DNA of 64,000 nt from Lithodes maja. Lineage: Eukaryota; Arthropoda; Malacostraca; Decapoda; Lithodidae. Positions 46,571 to 58,146 of this stretch are shown one piece after another. Position numbers and translations under genes: made by a program. The stretch covers positions 1-64,000 of the forward strand of contig JBAKBP010007676.1 of assembly GCA_037953745.1 (NCBI GenBank), given 5' to 3'. The notes under the pieces were generated by a model. That model had not been told where the DNA came from and searched no databases. It saw only the letters and a program-made list of their open reading frames with translations. Position 1 is the stretch's first letter; each line of letters starts with the position of its first letter.

Positions 46571-47160
46571 AATAAGTCCTGTGGGACTATGAAATAGCTA
46601 TTATTGGACAAGGAAAATATTTTGTTCATCCCTCCACTGGAACGTCAACAACGTATCGCCGTCGGCAATCGTAAGATTCAGAGTCGTAAAGATTCCAGGA
46701 CGAGTTTAATAGAAAATGAATTAATGAAATGAATGAGTGTGCAGTACTGCCAATACGTATAGCGACTTCCGCTAGATCTAGAGACCTTTACTTCGATCTA
46801 GCAGCAATGACTTACACTAGCGGTTTTGTTTTGAAATTTCAGAACAATTTCGAAGTGATATTATATGGATTTTGCCAATTCATATTTCTAGTGGTATTTA
46901 TCATGTCTTACATCTAACAATAATTATATGCTAGCGGATTTAACTTCAATTGGTAACCCTCCCGCTCGAGTCGGCTCCAAGAAAATCGATAATGGTGGCA
47001 CTTTAGTAAACAGGTGATAAACAAAACCGCATGCGTATCGGTTTGGTGTATCGGTATTATGGTAAGTTGGCTACCTACTATTGTTTATACGATATAGTAA
47101 GTAATGATAAGTAAATTTTTATATATTATATATAAAACAAAAACAAAATTCCTGCAAAGC
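46570..47160. other. Stretch without a recognisable gene
   Basis: An ATG at 46729 opens a 62-codon ORF ending in a hydrophobic segment (FCQFIFLVVFIMSYI), but it has no family resemblance and nothing else supports it. AT-rich sequence follows. Confidence 0.4.
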
Positions 47161-47165
47161 AAGCG

Positions 47166-47167
<2 letters not shown>

Positions 47168-47207
<40 letters not shown>

Positions 47208-48161
47208 CAGAAACTGAACTGAAGAAAGAGTGAAAAAGATATAATAATACAGAAATATTACAAGCAAATAAATGAAATAGAGGGATTAGTTAGAGAAAAT
47301 AATAATGAGAATTACATATACGGATGAGGAAGAGAGAAAGGGAGCGCGAGAGAGGGAAAGCGAGCGAGCCAGAGAGACAGACAGACAGACAGGAGGAGTG
47401 AGAGAGATTAGAGAAAATAATAATGAGAATTACATATACGGATGAGGAAGAGAGAAAGGGAGCGCGAGAGAGGGAAAGCGAGCGAGCCAGAGAGAGAGAC
47501 AGACAGACAGGAGGAGTGAGAGAGATTAGAGAAAATAATAATGAGAATTACATATACGGATGAGGAAGAGAGAGAGAGACAGAGTGCACGAGAGAGGGAA
47601 AGCGAGCGAGCCAGAGAGAGAGACAGACAGACAGACAGGAGGAGTGAGAGAGATTAGAGAAAATAATAATGAGAATTACATATACGGATGAGGAAGAGAG
47701 AGAGAGACAGAGTGCACGAGAGAGGGAAAGCGAGCGAGCCAGAGAGAGAGACAGACAGACAGACAGGAGGAGTGAGAGAGATTAGAGAAAATAATAATGA
47801 GAATTACATATACGGATGAGGAAGAGAGAGAGAGACAGAGCGTGCGAGAGAGGGAAAGCGAGCGAGCCAGAGAGAGAGACAGACAGACAGACAGGAGGAG
47901 TGAGAGAGATTAGAGAAAATAATAATGAGAATTACATATACGGATGAGGAAGAGAGAGAGAGACAGAGCGTGCGAGAGAGGGAAAGCGAGCGAGCCAGAG
48001 AGAGAGACAGACAGACAGGAGGAGTGAGAGAGATTAGAGAAAATAATAATGAGAATTACATATACAGATGAGGAAGAGAGAGAGAGACAGAGTGCACGAG
48101 AGAGGGAAAGCGAGCGAGCCAGAGAGAGAGAGAGACAGACAGACAGGAGTAAGAGAGAGAG

Positions 48162-48192
<31 letters not shown>

Positions 48193-48200
48193 ATACAGAG
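47168..48200. repeat. GA-rich minisatellite, seven units of 118-128 bp, flanked by (GA)n
   Basis: Units share GAGAAAATAATAATGAGAAT, TACATATACGGATGAGGAAG, a GA-rich block, AAGCGAGCGAGCCAGAGAGA and a GACA-repeat end with GGAGGAGTGAG. The GAGAAAATAATAATG anchor occurs at 47293, 47411, 47529, 47657, 47785, 47913 and 48037, giving spacings of 118, 118, 128, 128, 128 and 124. The differences come from GA and GACA run length. (GA)n tracts lie at about 47170-47203 and 48150-48195. The serine/leucine-rich minus-strand ORFs here are products of low complexity, not genes. Confidence 0.93.
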
Positions 48201-48551
48201 AATACAGAAATAAGGAGAAATAAGAGAAAAATAAGACCGATTACCGAAGGAATAGTAGACGCGCGAGAGGCCGAAGTCAGGCCAAAGGGAACGCAACCGA
48301 ACGCGCCCGGGAAATAGACCAAAAAGTACCTCCTCTTCCTCACCTCTTCCCACCCTCCACACTCGCTCATAACATCCATAATAGACTTATATGGGGAGAC
48401 GAAGAGTTGCTCTTTCCAAAAATGATCGTTTCGTTCGCATTGGAGCCATAGTAACGGCGCTAGGGCGAGTGAAATTGAGCGAATATTTCGGGATTATGCC
48501 CGCTGAGCGGTACAGTGTAAAATACCTTACCACCCGCTAAATAAGGGTTAA

Positions 48552-50060
48552 AGGCTCGAAAACCTTAACCACAAACAAAAAGTTATATTATCCCGAGAAC
48601 CTCCTAACCCTGTTCGTATCTAAGACATGGAGAATAAGCCTTTACTCAAACTCTTTCCTTAGAAAATATTAGCCATATATAATACCCCCTTATCATTAAA
48701 ATTTGTATAAGGTAAAGTAGAAGTGACCTCCCACTAGAGCAAGAAGGACTCTCTGACCCCACAGAGAGTGTGCGCCTGCGCTCTTGCTACCCTCAAAGGG
48801 TGAACGGGTAGCACTCGGTAATCGTCAACACTATGTGAGGAAAATCTGAGAGGAGTAAGCATTATTGATGCTTTCTTAAAACTGTCATGCCGATTAAGAA
48901 ATCTCAAGATTAATTTCACCCTCCTCAGTTAAGTTATTACTGGCATGCCGAATATCTATTTGTCTGAGGAATAAAATATCCTATTAAGGGATCGTTGTTG
49001 ACTGTGTGGCATACCAACAGTGAACAGCGAGGCCTCTAATAGGCTGTACCTTCAGTGGTAAAAGTTGAAGTAGCTAGGCCTGCCTACGCTTCAATCTTTT
49101 TCTCACTCTAGATACGGCAACTGTATCCTAGTAACAGGATCTATGTTATTGTGTGGCATGCCGACAATAGACATATAAACTTTTGCTAGAGTACGTGTCC
49201 TATTGAAAGGATGTTTGTTATTACTGGCATGCCAGTAACTAACATAGAAGCCTTTAATAGGTTTGACTCTTAATAGTAAAGAGTTGGAGGAATCAGGACT
49301 GCCTTACTTCCAAATCTTCTATTATTTAAAGTTAACACACCCAAGTATCCTAGTCCCAGGATCTGTGTGGTTGAATGGCCTGCCGACAACCAACATAGAA
49401 ACTTTGTCCTAGGTACTGTGTCCTACTGAAAGGATCTTTGTTAGTACTGGTATGCCAGTAGTTAACGTAGATGCCTTTTAACAGGTTCTACTCTTAGTAG
49501 AAGAGAGTTGAAGGACTCCGGCATGCCTTACCTTCAATAATCTACTATTAAGAGTTAACACACTGACTCCTCGCAAGAGATCTGGGTAACCACGATCTAC
49601 TGTGTGGGTAAGGGCTTGCAAGACACCCTCACGGGCACTCTGCATAAAAGTCCTAGGTGTACTCAGACTATTGGCATGCCACAGAACTAGTACAACTAAA
49701 AGGTTTAAAAGCCGCCCATGCACACCTTCTTCCAAGAGTCGTGGCCTGCCAGTCACTTGGAGAAATAAGGGCTTGCGAGATACCCTCACGGGCACTCTGC
49801 TCAAAGTCCTAGGTGTACTCAAACTGTTGGCCTGCCACAGAACTAGTACAACTAAAAGGTTTCAACACCGCACTCCAACTTCTTCTAAGCGACCTGGCCT
49901 GCCAGTTACTTAGAAAAGTAAGGGCTTGGCGAGATACCTTCACAGGCACTCTGCATATACAAGTCCTAGGTGTATTTTGTGTTATGGCATGCCTGAAACT
50001 TTGCAACTGAAAGGTTTTAACACCACCCCGGATTCCTTGAACCTCTTATAAGAGTCAGAG
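48552..50060. repeat. Two fields of diverged tandem repeats with recurring GGCATGCC palindromes
   Basis: Field 1 (about 48960-49560) has three units of about 220 bp. Each has CCTATTGAAAGGATGTTTGT, TTACTGGCATGCCAGTAACT-like and TAATAGTAAAGAGTTGGA-like parts (near 48980, 49198, 49422). Field 2 (about 49608-50030) has three units of 153-157 bp starting AGGGCTTGCGAGATACCCTC, followed by GGGCACTCTGC, AAGTCCTAGGTGTA, GGCATGCC or GGCCTGCC, and CAACTAAAAGGTTT. No gene is supported. A TGGCATGCC-type 9-mer recurs about a dozen times across both fields. Confidence 0.75.
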
Positions 50061-51339
50061 GCAGACAAGAAAGACACTTCCCCCGTCTTCTTGTGTTAGC
50101 CGGATGTAGTGTTATTCAGTCATGACTGATGCACTATATTAAAGACTTCACTCCAAGAGTACCTTAACGGAATTCCATCAACGGTTAATACAACGGTCAG
50201 GATAGACGTGTATTCATACCAAAGTTACAGGCTCAGAATACTCGCGTTAGACCGATGTGGTGCCCAACTGTTTAATTATAGTTACGGAGCCACATTTTAA
50301 GACCTCAAGCCCATTAACCCATCTGTAAACTACTTCACACGACTGGGCACCCTAGACGGCCCACGGAGACTACCAGCAGCCACGGAATGCAGAGACTACA
50401 AAGCTCAACCTTGAAAAATTTAATTAAGTAAATACCAAATGACGAGGTAAAAAGTGAATCAGTTTCCCTCGATCCTAAGATATTGAGAAATACCAGTGTG
50501 CACGGTACAAAGCAAAATAAGTTAGAGTTTGCACATAACCGAAATTCTGCCAGAGTCCACATAATCCAGAAAATAAATTACCTCAAGTTGCTTATTTGAG
50601 ATAAATCATTAAAAGTGTTAAATAAATACGAGACCATAGAAATATTCTCGATATGGGAATGAACAAGTGTTAAACTACCAATTACTACACGACTCTCAAA
50701 GTTACCAGAAATATATAATAAAATCCAAATAAGCCAAAAATCCCTCACCATCGACTCTGTCATAATTCTCATTAAAGCAAAATAAGTTAGAGTCCACAAA
50801 CACCTTACTTTGGGATAAATTCGTACAAGTGTTAATAACTCGAGTCTCTCCATACCGACTCGATTATATACAGGTATGTGTACCAGTGTTAACCTTAGTG
50901 AACATACGTATGAAATAACTCTAAGTGTATTAGAGATTAAAATACAAATAAGCCAAAAATCCCTCACCATCGACTTTGCCATAATTTTCATCAAGACAAA
51001 ATAAGTTAAAGTCCACCAACTTCCGATTTTTAGATTTGAACTATCTACACCAGTGCGCAAGATGATTTCTAGTGTATACCATCTAATTGTATTTAACCTT
51101 ACTTAATCTCGTCCCTGAATGTTAATACTTAAGGTATAAAGGAACATTTAGTAACCAACAGAGATTCACCATACTTTCCAGGATATCTTTTCACAATATG
51201 GATACGAGTCTTTAAGCTACTGTTGACCGAATAGCAATTGAATGTATTAAATATAACTGAGCTCCATCTAGATCCGCGATCGTGAATAGAAGAATATTAT
51301 TTGGTTGCATACCTATAATTCTCATGTTAAGCACATTCG

Positions 51340-51407
<68 letters not shown>

Positions 51408-51544
51408 GAACATAGGTTAAATAAACCGTCACATAACCCATATTTTGGTGTTGTACATATCCTCTATTGTATTCTTTGCATGTAGGCCTAACTGTATGAG
51501 ATCTGATATTCCAGTCTTGAAAGAACTCACTTTATTCCATTGTT
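50061..51544. repeat. Gene-free stretch with a 240-bp tandem duplication and an (AT)n microsatellite
   Basis: Two copies of about 240 bp share CAAATAAGCCAAAAATCCCT, then CACCATCGACTCTGTCATAA-like and CAAAATAAGTTAGAGTCCAC-like parts (near 50725-50800 and 50947-51020). A third, more diverged piece lies at 50510-50600. A perfect 12-bp palindrome CAGTCATGACTG is at 50117-50128. An (AT)n tract of about 59 bp occupies 51346-51404. Minus-strand ORFs in this stretch are reads of the duplicated repeat. Confidence 0.6.
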
Positions 51545-51594
51545 AATCCTGAATTAAATCAGGGCATAACAAAGACCAACAGTGAAGAAAGTAA

Positions 51595-54500
51595 ATGTTT
51601 ATGCAATATTGTGCCTTGCTTTCATTACCGAATGTTAATGTAAATGAACCACTTGACACCATAAATGACACCACAGAATCCAGCCAGGACACAGTCCAAG
51701 ATGAATATAAAGTGTTCACTAACAAAGGGCTCCATTTCATCCACATCAACGCCAGATCAATGTATCATAAACTGTCAGAAATAAAATTGTTAGCTGATAA
51801 GACCAAAGCTGCAATAATTGCAATTACAGGAACCTGGCTGGACTCTACTATAAACGATGGTGAAATAACCATTCAAGGTTTTAATATGGTTCGAAATGAT
51901 CGTAATAGACAAGGGGCATATATCACATATGAATATGTAAGAAACAACCTCACACACCCAGTTAGGAATGACCTTCACATAGAAAACCACGAATCTCTTT
52001 GGATAGACTTACACCTGCTTAGAACAAAACCCATCACAATCGGAGTATGCTATATAGGCCACCAGACGACACACAATTCTTGAATAAATTTGAACGAACT
52101 CTGTCACTACTAGACCCCCAGGATGAATCAATTATACTAAGAGATTTTAACTTGTGTTACAAACAACAAAACAATAGGCTTGTGCGAGATTATAGGCACA
52201 CACTGACAATGCACAATCACAAACAGCTCATCACAACCCCCACACGTATCACTAATAACACTGCTACAATACTAGACCATGCAAATTGTAACAGAGAGGA
52301 CAAAATATCACAATCAGGTGTTATACAGACGGGGATAAGTGCTCACTTAGTCACGTATTGCACACGTAAAACGCCTAAAATTACCTTAGAGATTCACAAG
52401 GTCATTAGAACAATGTCACTCAGAGACTACAGCAAAGAAACATTGTTGGGCATTTTATGCAATACAGATTGGTCTCCAGTGTTTGGAAGCACAAACGTTA
52501 ATGACGCATGGGTTGCCTTCAGAACCATCATCATAGGCATCCTAGACGAAATAGCTCCTCTGAAAATATACGAATTAAAACAAAGTCAGATCCATGGATT
52601 AATAATGACACAGAGACACACTCTTAAAAAGGCTAGTGAAACATAGACAATATAAAGGTCTAAAACAGGAGTTCAATCAGGGCTAGGAATAACCTAAGTA
52701 GGCAAATTAAATCAGCGAAATCCAATTATCTCCACAGTAAGGCAGAGGAATATCAGAACAACCCAAAACAACTATGGAGGCACTTAAAATCAACGGGCTA
52801 CAGTAACAAGGCAAGGGATTCATCTAACACTATATTGCTCTCAAAATTAATGATCAGGTTTGCCATGATAAACGTCAAATTTCAACCTACTTCAACTCCT
52901 TCTTCACCCAAATAGCAAACACACTTGCACAGAATCTACCACAACCTCTCATTAAATACACCACACCCACTGCCACCTTTCAAAATTTCTACAGGAATAA
53001 AGGCATACACCCGAACACATTTGGATTGCAAAATGTTACACCAAAATACACATTTGAGGAACTCTGTAATCTAAATGTACACAAAAGTACAGCACCAGAC
53101 AAAATTCCTGCCAAGTTTCTACGTGATGGAGCTATTGGTATCGCAGGTCCCCTAACCCACATCATCAACTTGTCAATAAACACCAACACTGTACCTGATG
53201 AACTTAAGGAAGCTATTGTAACCCCTCTATTCAAGAAGGGAAACTAATTGGATGTTAGCAAATATAGACCGGTTAGCTATTATTATGTATTGTATCAAAA
53301 ATCCTTTGAAAGTGCTGTATACACCCAAATTGAACACTAACTCAAAGAAAATTATCTATTCTACATGTTTCAATCAGGTCTCAGAGGCATGTACTCAACA
53401 GACTCCTGTCTCATCCACTTAACAGATCACATTTGTAAAGAAATGTCTAAAGGTAACTACACCGGCATGGTTCTTCTTGACTTACAAAAAGCGTTTGACA
53501 CAGTGGACCATGACATCCTCTGTAATAAACTACGAGCAATGGGCATTGGGTCAGTGAACTGGTTTAAATCTATATTAGTGGTAGAACACAAAGAGTCAAA
53601 TTGATGATACTTTATCAGATCCAATGCCAATTAACTGTGGGGTTCCCGCAAGGAAAGCATCCTTGGTCCGTTGCTTTTTCTCTGTTATGTGAATGACATG
53701 GAACTGAGTGTTTCGTGTAAATTATTACTGTATGCTGACGACAGTGTGCTTCTGGTTTCAGGAAAAGACCCAAAAAGTATTGCCGCTTCACTTTCCAAAG
53801 AACTAGAATCGTGTAGTGATTGGCTAGTGGACAATAGACCTTTCTCTTCACCTGGGCAAAACAGAAGCCATCTTATGTGCAACGAAACGAAAATTGAAAG
53901 ACATTGAGGCCTTCTCGGTTAACTGTAATGATGTTCCTATTTCAACAGTGTCACAAGTGAAATATCTCGGACTAAAACTGGACTCAACTCTGTCAGGTGA
54001 AACAATCTTGGAATCGATCCTGAGTAAATGTAGAGCACGTATAAAATCCCTGTATAGACAGGTGGGATGCTTGCCAGCGGCGACCAAATGGACTCCTTGC
54101 CAAGCGCTTGTTCAATGTTATTTTGACTATTCTGTGTCATCCTGGTACTCTGCATCATCTCAATCAGCAAAGCGCAAACTTCAGGTCACTCAAGATAAAA
54201 TGGTTAGATTCATGCTGAACCTATGACCCAGATCGCATGTTGGCCAGGAATAACTTCAGACACTTGGTATGCTCAATATTTCTGACAGGGCCAAACAAAT
54301 CAGACTCATTAATGCCTTCAAGATATTTTATGATAGGGCTCCCGAGTATTTAAAGAGTAGTTTTGTTAGAGCAAATAAAAGGAATGGACACAATACACGG
54401 AATAGGATGTACAATTTTACAGTTCCGAGAATCCAAGGACAGGGTAAGCTAACATTCTTCTTCACTGCCATCAAAGACTGGAACAACCTACCCCAGACAG

Positions 54501-54601
54501 TCCGTGAAAAGAGAACATTGTATTCCTTCAGACGTAGCCTGAAGGAGCACCTGAACCGAACAGCTGCGAGAAGGGAGCACCAAGCTTATGTCTACTACTA
54601 A
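51595..54601 (+). pseudogene. Decayed CR1/L2-type LINE ORF2 (endonuclease plus reverse transcriptase)
   Basis: Endonuclease part, 51595-52646 across two frames: GLHFIHINARSMYHKLSEIK, then a TWLDS motif, ILRDFNL where GDFN is usual, and GVIQTGISAHLVTYC where the catalytic SDH is usual. RT part: APDKIPAKFLRDGA (about 53095), MVLLDLQKAFDTVDHDIL (about 53470), a PQG-bearing stretch near 53645, KLLLYADDSVLLVSG (about 53720; active-site YADD intact), VKYLGLKLDS and a C-terminal domain ending in FRRSLKEHLNRTA. At least five frame changes or stops separate the parts. The altered endonuclease motifs also argue that this copy is dead. It is followed by about 310 bp of 3' UTR and an (ATT)n tail. Confidence 0.82.
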
Positions 54602-54908
54602 ATACGACATAGAGATCGGTAAAAACAAACTAAAAATGATTACTCATATATTTTACCAGTCCAACTATAGAATGTAAGGTATCTTAGTTTGAGCCCCCTA
54701 GAAATACTTTCTCTATTTGTTTACTACTCATTTTCACCTAAATTATAATCCTCCCCTTTTTCCCAGCTAACTTAATCCCACAAGGACCCAATGGAAATAC
54801 GCCTAACGGCCTTATTGGGCTATCCTTAGTTGGAATTATGCAAAACTGGTACATGTCATATTAGTAACATATTATGTTGTACCAACATTGAAAAATGCTA
54901 ACTGCATA

Positions 54909-54913
<5 letters not shown>

Positions 54914-54965
<52 letters not shown>
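54914..54965. repeat. (ATT)n microsatellite, 3' tail of the CR1/L2-type LINE
   Basis: About 17 perfect ATT units sit after the 3' UTR of the LINE. CR1/L2-type LINEs end in short tandem repeats rather than poly(A), so this is probably the element's own tail. The next LINE begins directly after it. Confidence 0.8.
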
Positions 54966-54966
<1 letters not shown>

Positions 54967-55953
54967 CGACACAGAATGATACACAGGTACACATGGAAAG
55001 TGGTCGTGGACGATGAAGGATAAGACAGTGTGGAACGAAAGTCACTGATTGATTATTTATGTGTGGATGAAAGAAAGAAGATATCTGTGATGGATGCTAG
55101 GGTGTATTGGGGTATTGGAGGGGGTCTGTCTGATCATTATGTAGTAGTAGCTAAGGTCTAGGATACAAAATAAGTGGGTGAGGAGAGCTGGAGGGAGGGC
55201 GAGAGGAAGGTGGAATGGTGAGGAGAGTGGAAAGGCTACAGGAGGAGGAAATCAGGGAAGAGTACAGGAGAGCAGTAGAAAGACGACTAGGTCGGTTCGA
55301 CCTGGAAGATATGGAGGAAGTGAGGAGATAAGCAAGGTGTTTAAGGAAGAGATCTGTGCAGCATGTGAGGAGGTGTGTGGAGTGAGGAGAAGAGGGAGGG
55401 GAGTGAAAGGTACAGCATGGTGGACAGAAGAGGTAAAAATAGCTGTGGAAGACAAGAAGAAAGCATATAGAGAGTGGTTGGGTAGTAGAGGGAATCAAGA
55501 TTTGGAGAGGCAGAAGAACGAGCGAGGTACGTGGATGAGAATGAGAGTGGTGAAGGAAAGTAAGAGAAGAGTAGATGAGGAATTTGGAAGGAATCTGAGT
55601 GTAAAATGGAGGGAGTGTAAGAAACTGTTCTGGAAAGAAGTCAAGAAAGTTAGGGAAGGTAGCAAGGGAAACAGTAAGGGTGTGAAAGATAAGAATGGGA
55701 GAATGCTAGCCGAGAAGCAAGAGAGAGTCGAAAGATGGAGGGAGTACTTCAACGAGTTGCTAAATGTAAGGAATGAAGAGCCAGCAAACATAGTTGGATA
55801 TGGTATGGGAGGGAGAAGAGGAGCAGTAGTGGAGGAGGAGGTGGGGATCAGGTCAGAAGTGTGGGAAGCCATGAAAAGAGTGAAGTTAGGGAAAGCACCA
55901 GGAACAGATGGAGTGTGTGGGGATATGTTGAGGTATGGTGGTGAGATAGTGAT
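54966..55953 (+). pseudogene. Second copy of the RTE-like LINE, 5' portion
   Basis: The sequence begins inside the endonuclease. One frame reads DYLCVDERKKISVMDARVYW and then GGLSDHYVVVAKV, with the catalytic SDH at 55129-55137. The downstream frame (55178-55953) gives the linker and RT start, including ERWREYFNELLNVRNEEPAN and KAPGTDGVCGDMLRYGGEIV. It matches the copy at 37195 from about 55686 onward. The reading stops at 55953 because the BEL/Pao element is inserted; the LINE continues at 63770. GTGAT (55949-55953) is repeated at 63770-63774 as the target duplication. Confidence 0.85.
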
Positions 55954-56445
55954 TATAGATATTCGTTAGTTAGTCAGTGGACTGTATAATAATATCATAT
56001 AATGGTTTATATCACCTGAAGACTGGAACTAGTGCTGTAGAACTTAGTTGACCTGTTGAGCCGGGATGATGTTACAAGATGGTGTGTGAAACGGGTGATA
56101 GGATAGAGTTGATGAATATAGAAGGGGGCCACTATACTTAATGATTGATGGGAGTGATGATTAATGATCTATGGATTAGTATGGATAGATGGAGAATTGA
56201 TGAGCTAAGTACTATCACTAATGGGGCGAAAGATGAGGTGAAACACGAGAGTGTAAGCAGAAGGTCTGGTTGTGATGGCGGCTAGGTAGAGAGTGCGGGA
56301 CCCTCACAATATTCGTGAGAGGTCCGCCAATATCACGCATGCGCAAATGGGTAGGTATATATTTTCCCACCCAACTATAATTACCTAAGTTCATAGGAAT
56401 GAAGGTAATACTTAAAGTAAGACTGTCCATATCAGAGTTTGGACA
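55954..56445 (-). repeat. 3' LTR of the BEL/Pao element
   Basis: 492 bp. It matches 63169-63769 from TATAGATATTCGTTAG to AGAGTTTGGACA. It lacks about 100 bp, present in the other LTR between GGAATGA and AGGTAATACTTAAAG, plus a smaller indel near the left end. Confidence 0.9.
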
Positions 56446-56478
56446 TATTCACGCCACCAGGTTTATATATTACAGTAT

Positions 56479-57152
56479 CTACAAAAGCCCGGAGGCTATT
56501 TTATTCCGCCATGATTGGGAGGAGGTTTGAGCCGCCTGTCGACTAGGATGTCCACTGGGTACGTTGACCGGTTGATTGGCCGAGGTAGCCCCTGTGGGAA
56601 TGTCTCCAGGTGTCTCCGAGGAGTCCTCTTTGCACTCAATGTCCCCCTCAAGAGGGTACAGTCGGACAGTCGGCCGCGTATATGTTCCCGTCTTCGTCCG
56701 GACTCTAGCCACTCTGACTTCTCCGTCCTGACCGGGTAATAACTCGACAATACGGCCCAACTTCCAAAAAGCGCGCGGACCCTCATCATGGATGATGACG
56801 ACATCACCGATACCGGCCACCGACCATTTATTGGTCTCAGCTTACACTTATGCGCCTCTCTGATGGTCACCAGATACTCGTTAGACCAGCGTCACCAGAT
56901 ATCTTTCGACAGTTTGCGAATATATTGATATCAGGCTGAAATGACATCTTTATTTATGTAGTGTGGATCTTCCAACCCATCCTCTACTTCATTATCATCA
57001 GGAAGATCCCGCAACCGATGACCCCGCACCAACACAGAGGGTGTTATTGGGGTAAGATCCCCTAGGTCGCCGGAAGCATAATATAAAGGACGATCATTGA
57101 TAGTGGCCTCAATTTCCAACAGTAGAGTAGTCAATTCCTCCAAGGAAATTAA
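56479..57152 (-). pseudogene. BEL/Pao integrase C-terminal part and DUF5641-type domain
   Basis: The minus frame from about 57182 reads LISLEELTTLLLEIEATIND, then RPLYYASGDLGDLTPITPSV, the usual end of a BEL/Pao integrase core. After a short degraded stretch, 56820-56479 reads GIGDVVIIHDEGPRAFWKLG and VELLPGQDGEVRVARVRTKT, typical of the DUF5641 domain that closes these polyproteins. It ends in a natural-looking stop at 56479. It is separated from the integrase catalytic core by the MITE at 57153-57632. Confidence 0.85.
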
Positions 57153-57632
57153 CCCATCAGACCCGTAAGCACTCTGAGGCACCCATAAAAAACACCCCCC
57201 GAGCTACCCGGAAGGGCTCTGAGGCACTCATGAGCTTAAAGCCTGTAAGCTTGGTGTGCGAGGCGTCCGTCCGACGCATGTAAACAACAGCCGGCTGGAC
57301 CGACAACGCGCATCTCCGACCACAAGAAGGAGTGCGTCGCTTGTTCGTGTGTGCGTGTATGTTATTGTTAAGTATCGAAAAGTAGTGTAAAGTGGCTGTT
57401 TTTGCCATAAAGTTATCTCCAATGAAATCATCATCACAACTGAACCAGTTGACTTAGAGAGCTCTACTAAACGCCATTCTACAGGTACGAAACACATCTA
57501 CGCTTGGGGATGCGCGGGAATGCGGAAGTAAGCAAATTAACAAAGATGCGTTAGCCTAGGCGTAGACGTTTTTCGGCCAAAACACCCGGATTTCTGGGAA
57601 TATATATGGAATACATAGCCGGGGCTGGAGGG
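57153..57632. mobile_element. 480-bp TTAA-flanked MITE inside the BEL/Pao integrase
   Basis: It is flanked by TTAA at 57149-57152 and 57633-57636. The ends CCCATCAGACCCG and CTGGAGGG (reverse complement CCCTCCAGCCCCG) agree at 10 of 13 positions. Both sides of the integrase reading meet at the TTAA, so the insertion point is exact. TTAA specificity and CCC termini indicate mobilisation by a piggyBac-type transposase. It has no coding capacity. Internal GCACTCTGAGGCACCCAT and GCTCTGAGGCACTCATGAG are subterminal repeats. Confidence 0.78.
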
Positions 57633-57636
57633 TTAA

Positions 57637-58146
57637 GGTATGTCCCAACACCTTCTTCAACCCCGCCTTGACAATGCCGATGGCCCTTTCCCATATAGCG
57701 CCGAACCACAGCGCCCTAGCCGGGATAAACCGCCACTCACATTGAACACTGCCAAGGTGGGACTGAACTTTAGGGTGATTACAAATGTCCGATAAGTATT
57801 CAGAGGCCCCAACAAAAGTGCTGGCATTGTCACTTAAAATTATCTGGGGAAATCCCTGTCGACTACAGAACCTCCTGAATGCGTGGAGGAAACTGTCACA
57901 AGTGAGGTTGGTGACTATTTCGATGTGAATCGCTCTGGTGACCGCGCAAGTAAATAAAAGCATGTAAGCCTTTATGGTCGGCGAGTCCTTGATCGGGATT
58001 GCTCCGCTATAGTCCATCCCAGTGACCTTATGCGGGTCTCCAGGGGTGGTTCGCAGGGCTGGTAAAGGTGGCAGTCCTGCATAGTCGTAGGGCTTACCTT
58101 TTACCCGACGACATTTCAGACATTTACCCAGTACGCTTTTCACCAC
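57637..58146 (-). pseudogene. BEL/Pao integrase zinc-binding and catalytic core
   Basis: The minus frame beginning at 58146 has the zinc-binding cysteines (GKCLKCRRVKG) and then the rve-type core: GMDYSGAIPI (first Asp), ILSDNASTFVG (second Asp), IWERAIGIVKAGLKKVLG (Glu). All three catalytic residues are present. The preceding histidines are in the adjacent frame (HPLTHLIIDRCHRLCCQHG, about 58240). The core runs into the MITE at its 3' side, so the integrase is interrupted. Confidence 0.88.

Larger units (their letters stand above)
43800..48547 (+). mobile_element. Candidate piggyBac-like (TTAA-flanked) DNA transposon with nested insertions
   Basis: The left end is TTAA (43796-43799) followed by CCCCTAAAGATCGGGG. 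The right end is GCTAAATAAGGG followed by TTAA (48548-48551). The reverse complement of the right end, CCCTTATTTAGCGGG, matches the left end at about 10 of 15 positions. PiggyBac-type elements duplicate TTAA and have ends starting CCC. Just inside the left end the palindrome CGGACTTAAGTCCG occurs twice (43817-43830 and 43861-43874). An inverted pair (CACTGTGCCGCCCAGCGGG near 44411, and CCGCTGAGCGGTACAGTGT near 48500) also supports one element. It holds a possible first exon but no visible transposase core. A jockey-type LINE fragment and a minisatellite lie inside. The pairing of the two ends is inference. Confidence 0.4.

Noticed and set aside
47085..48379. Leucine/serine-rich minus-strand ORFs
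   Set aside because: They are translations of GA-rich microsatellite and minisatellite sequence.
51282..51485. ORF containing a run of Tyr-Ile repeats
   Set aside because: It is the (AT)n microsatellite read through.
41581..54601. Treating the ORF1-like region and the CR1/L2-type ORF2 as one interrupted LINE
   Set aside because: They lie 8.5 kb apart with other elements and unexplained sequence between, and no joint or target duplication ties them together.
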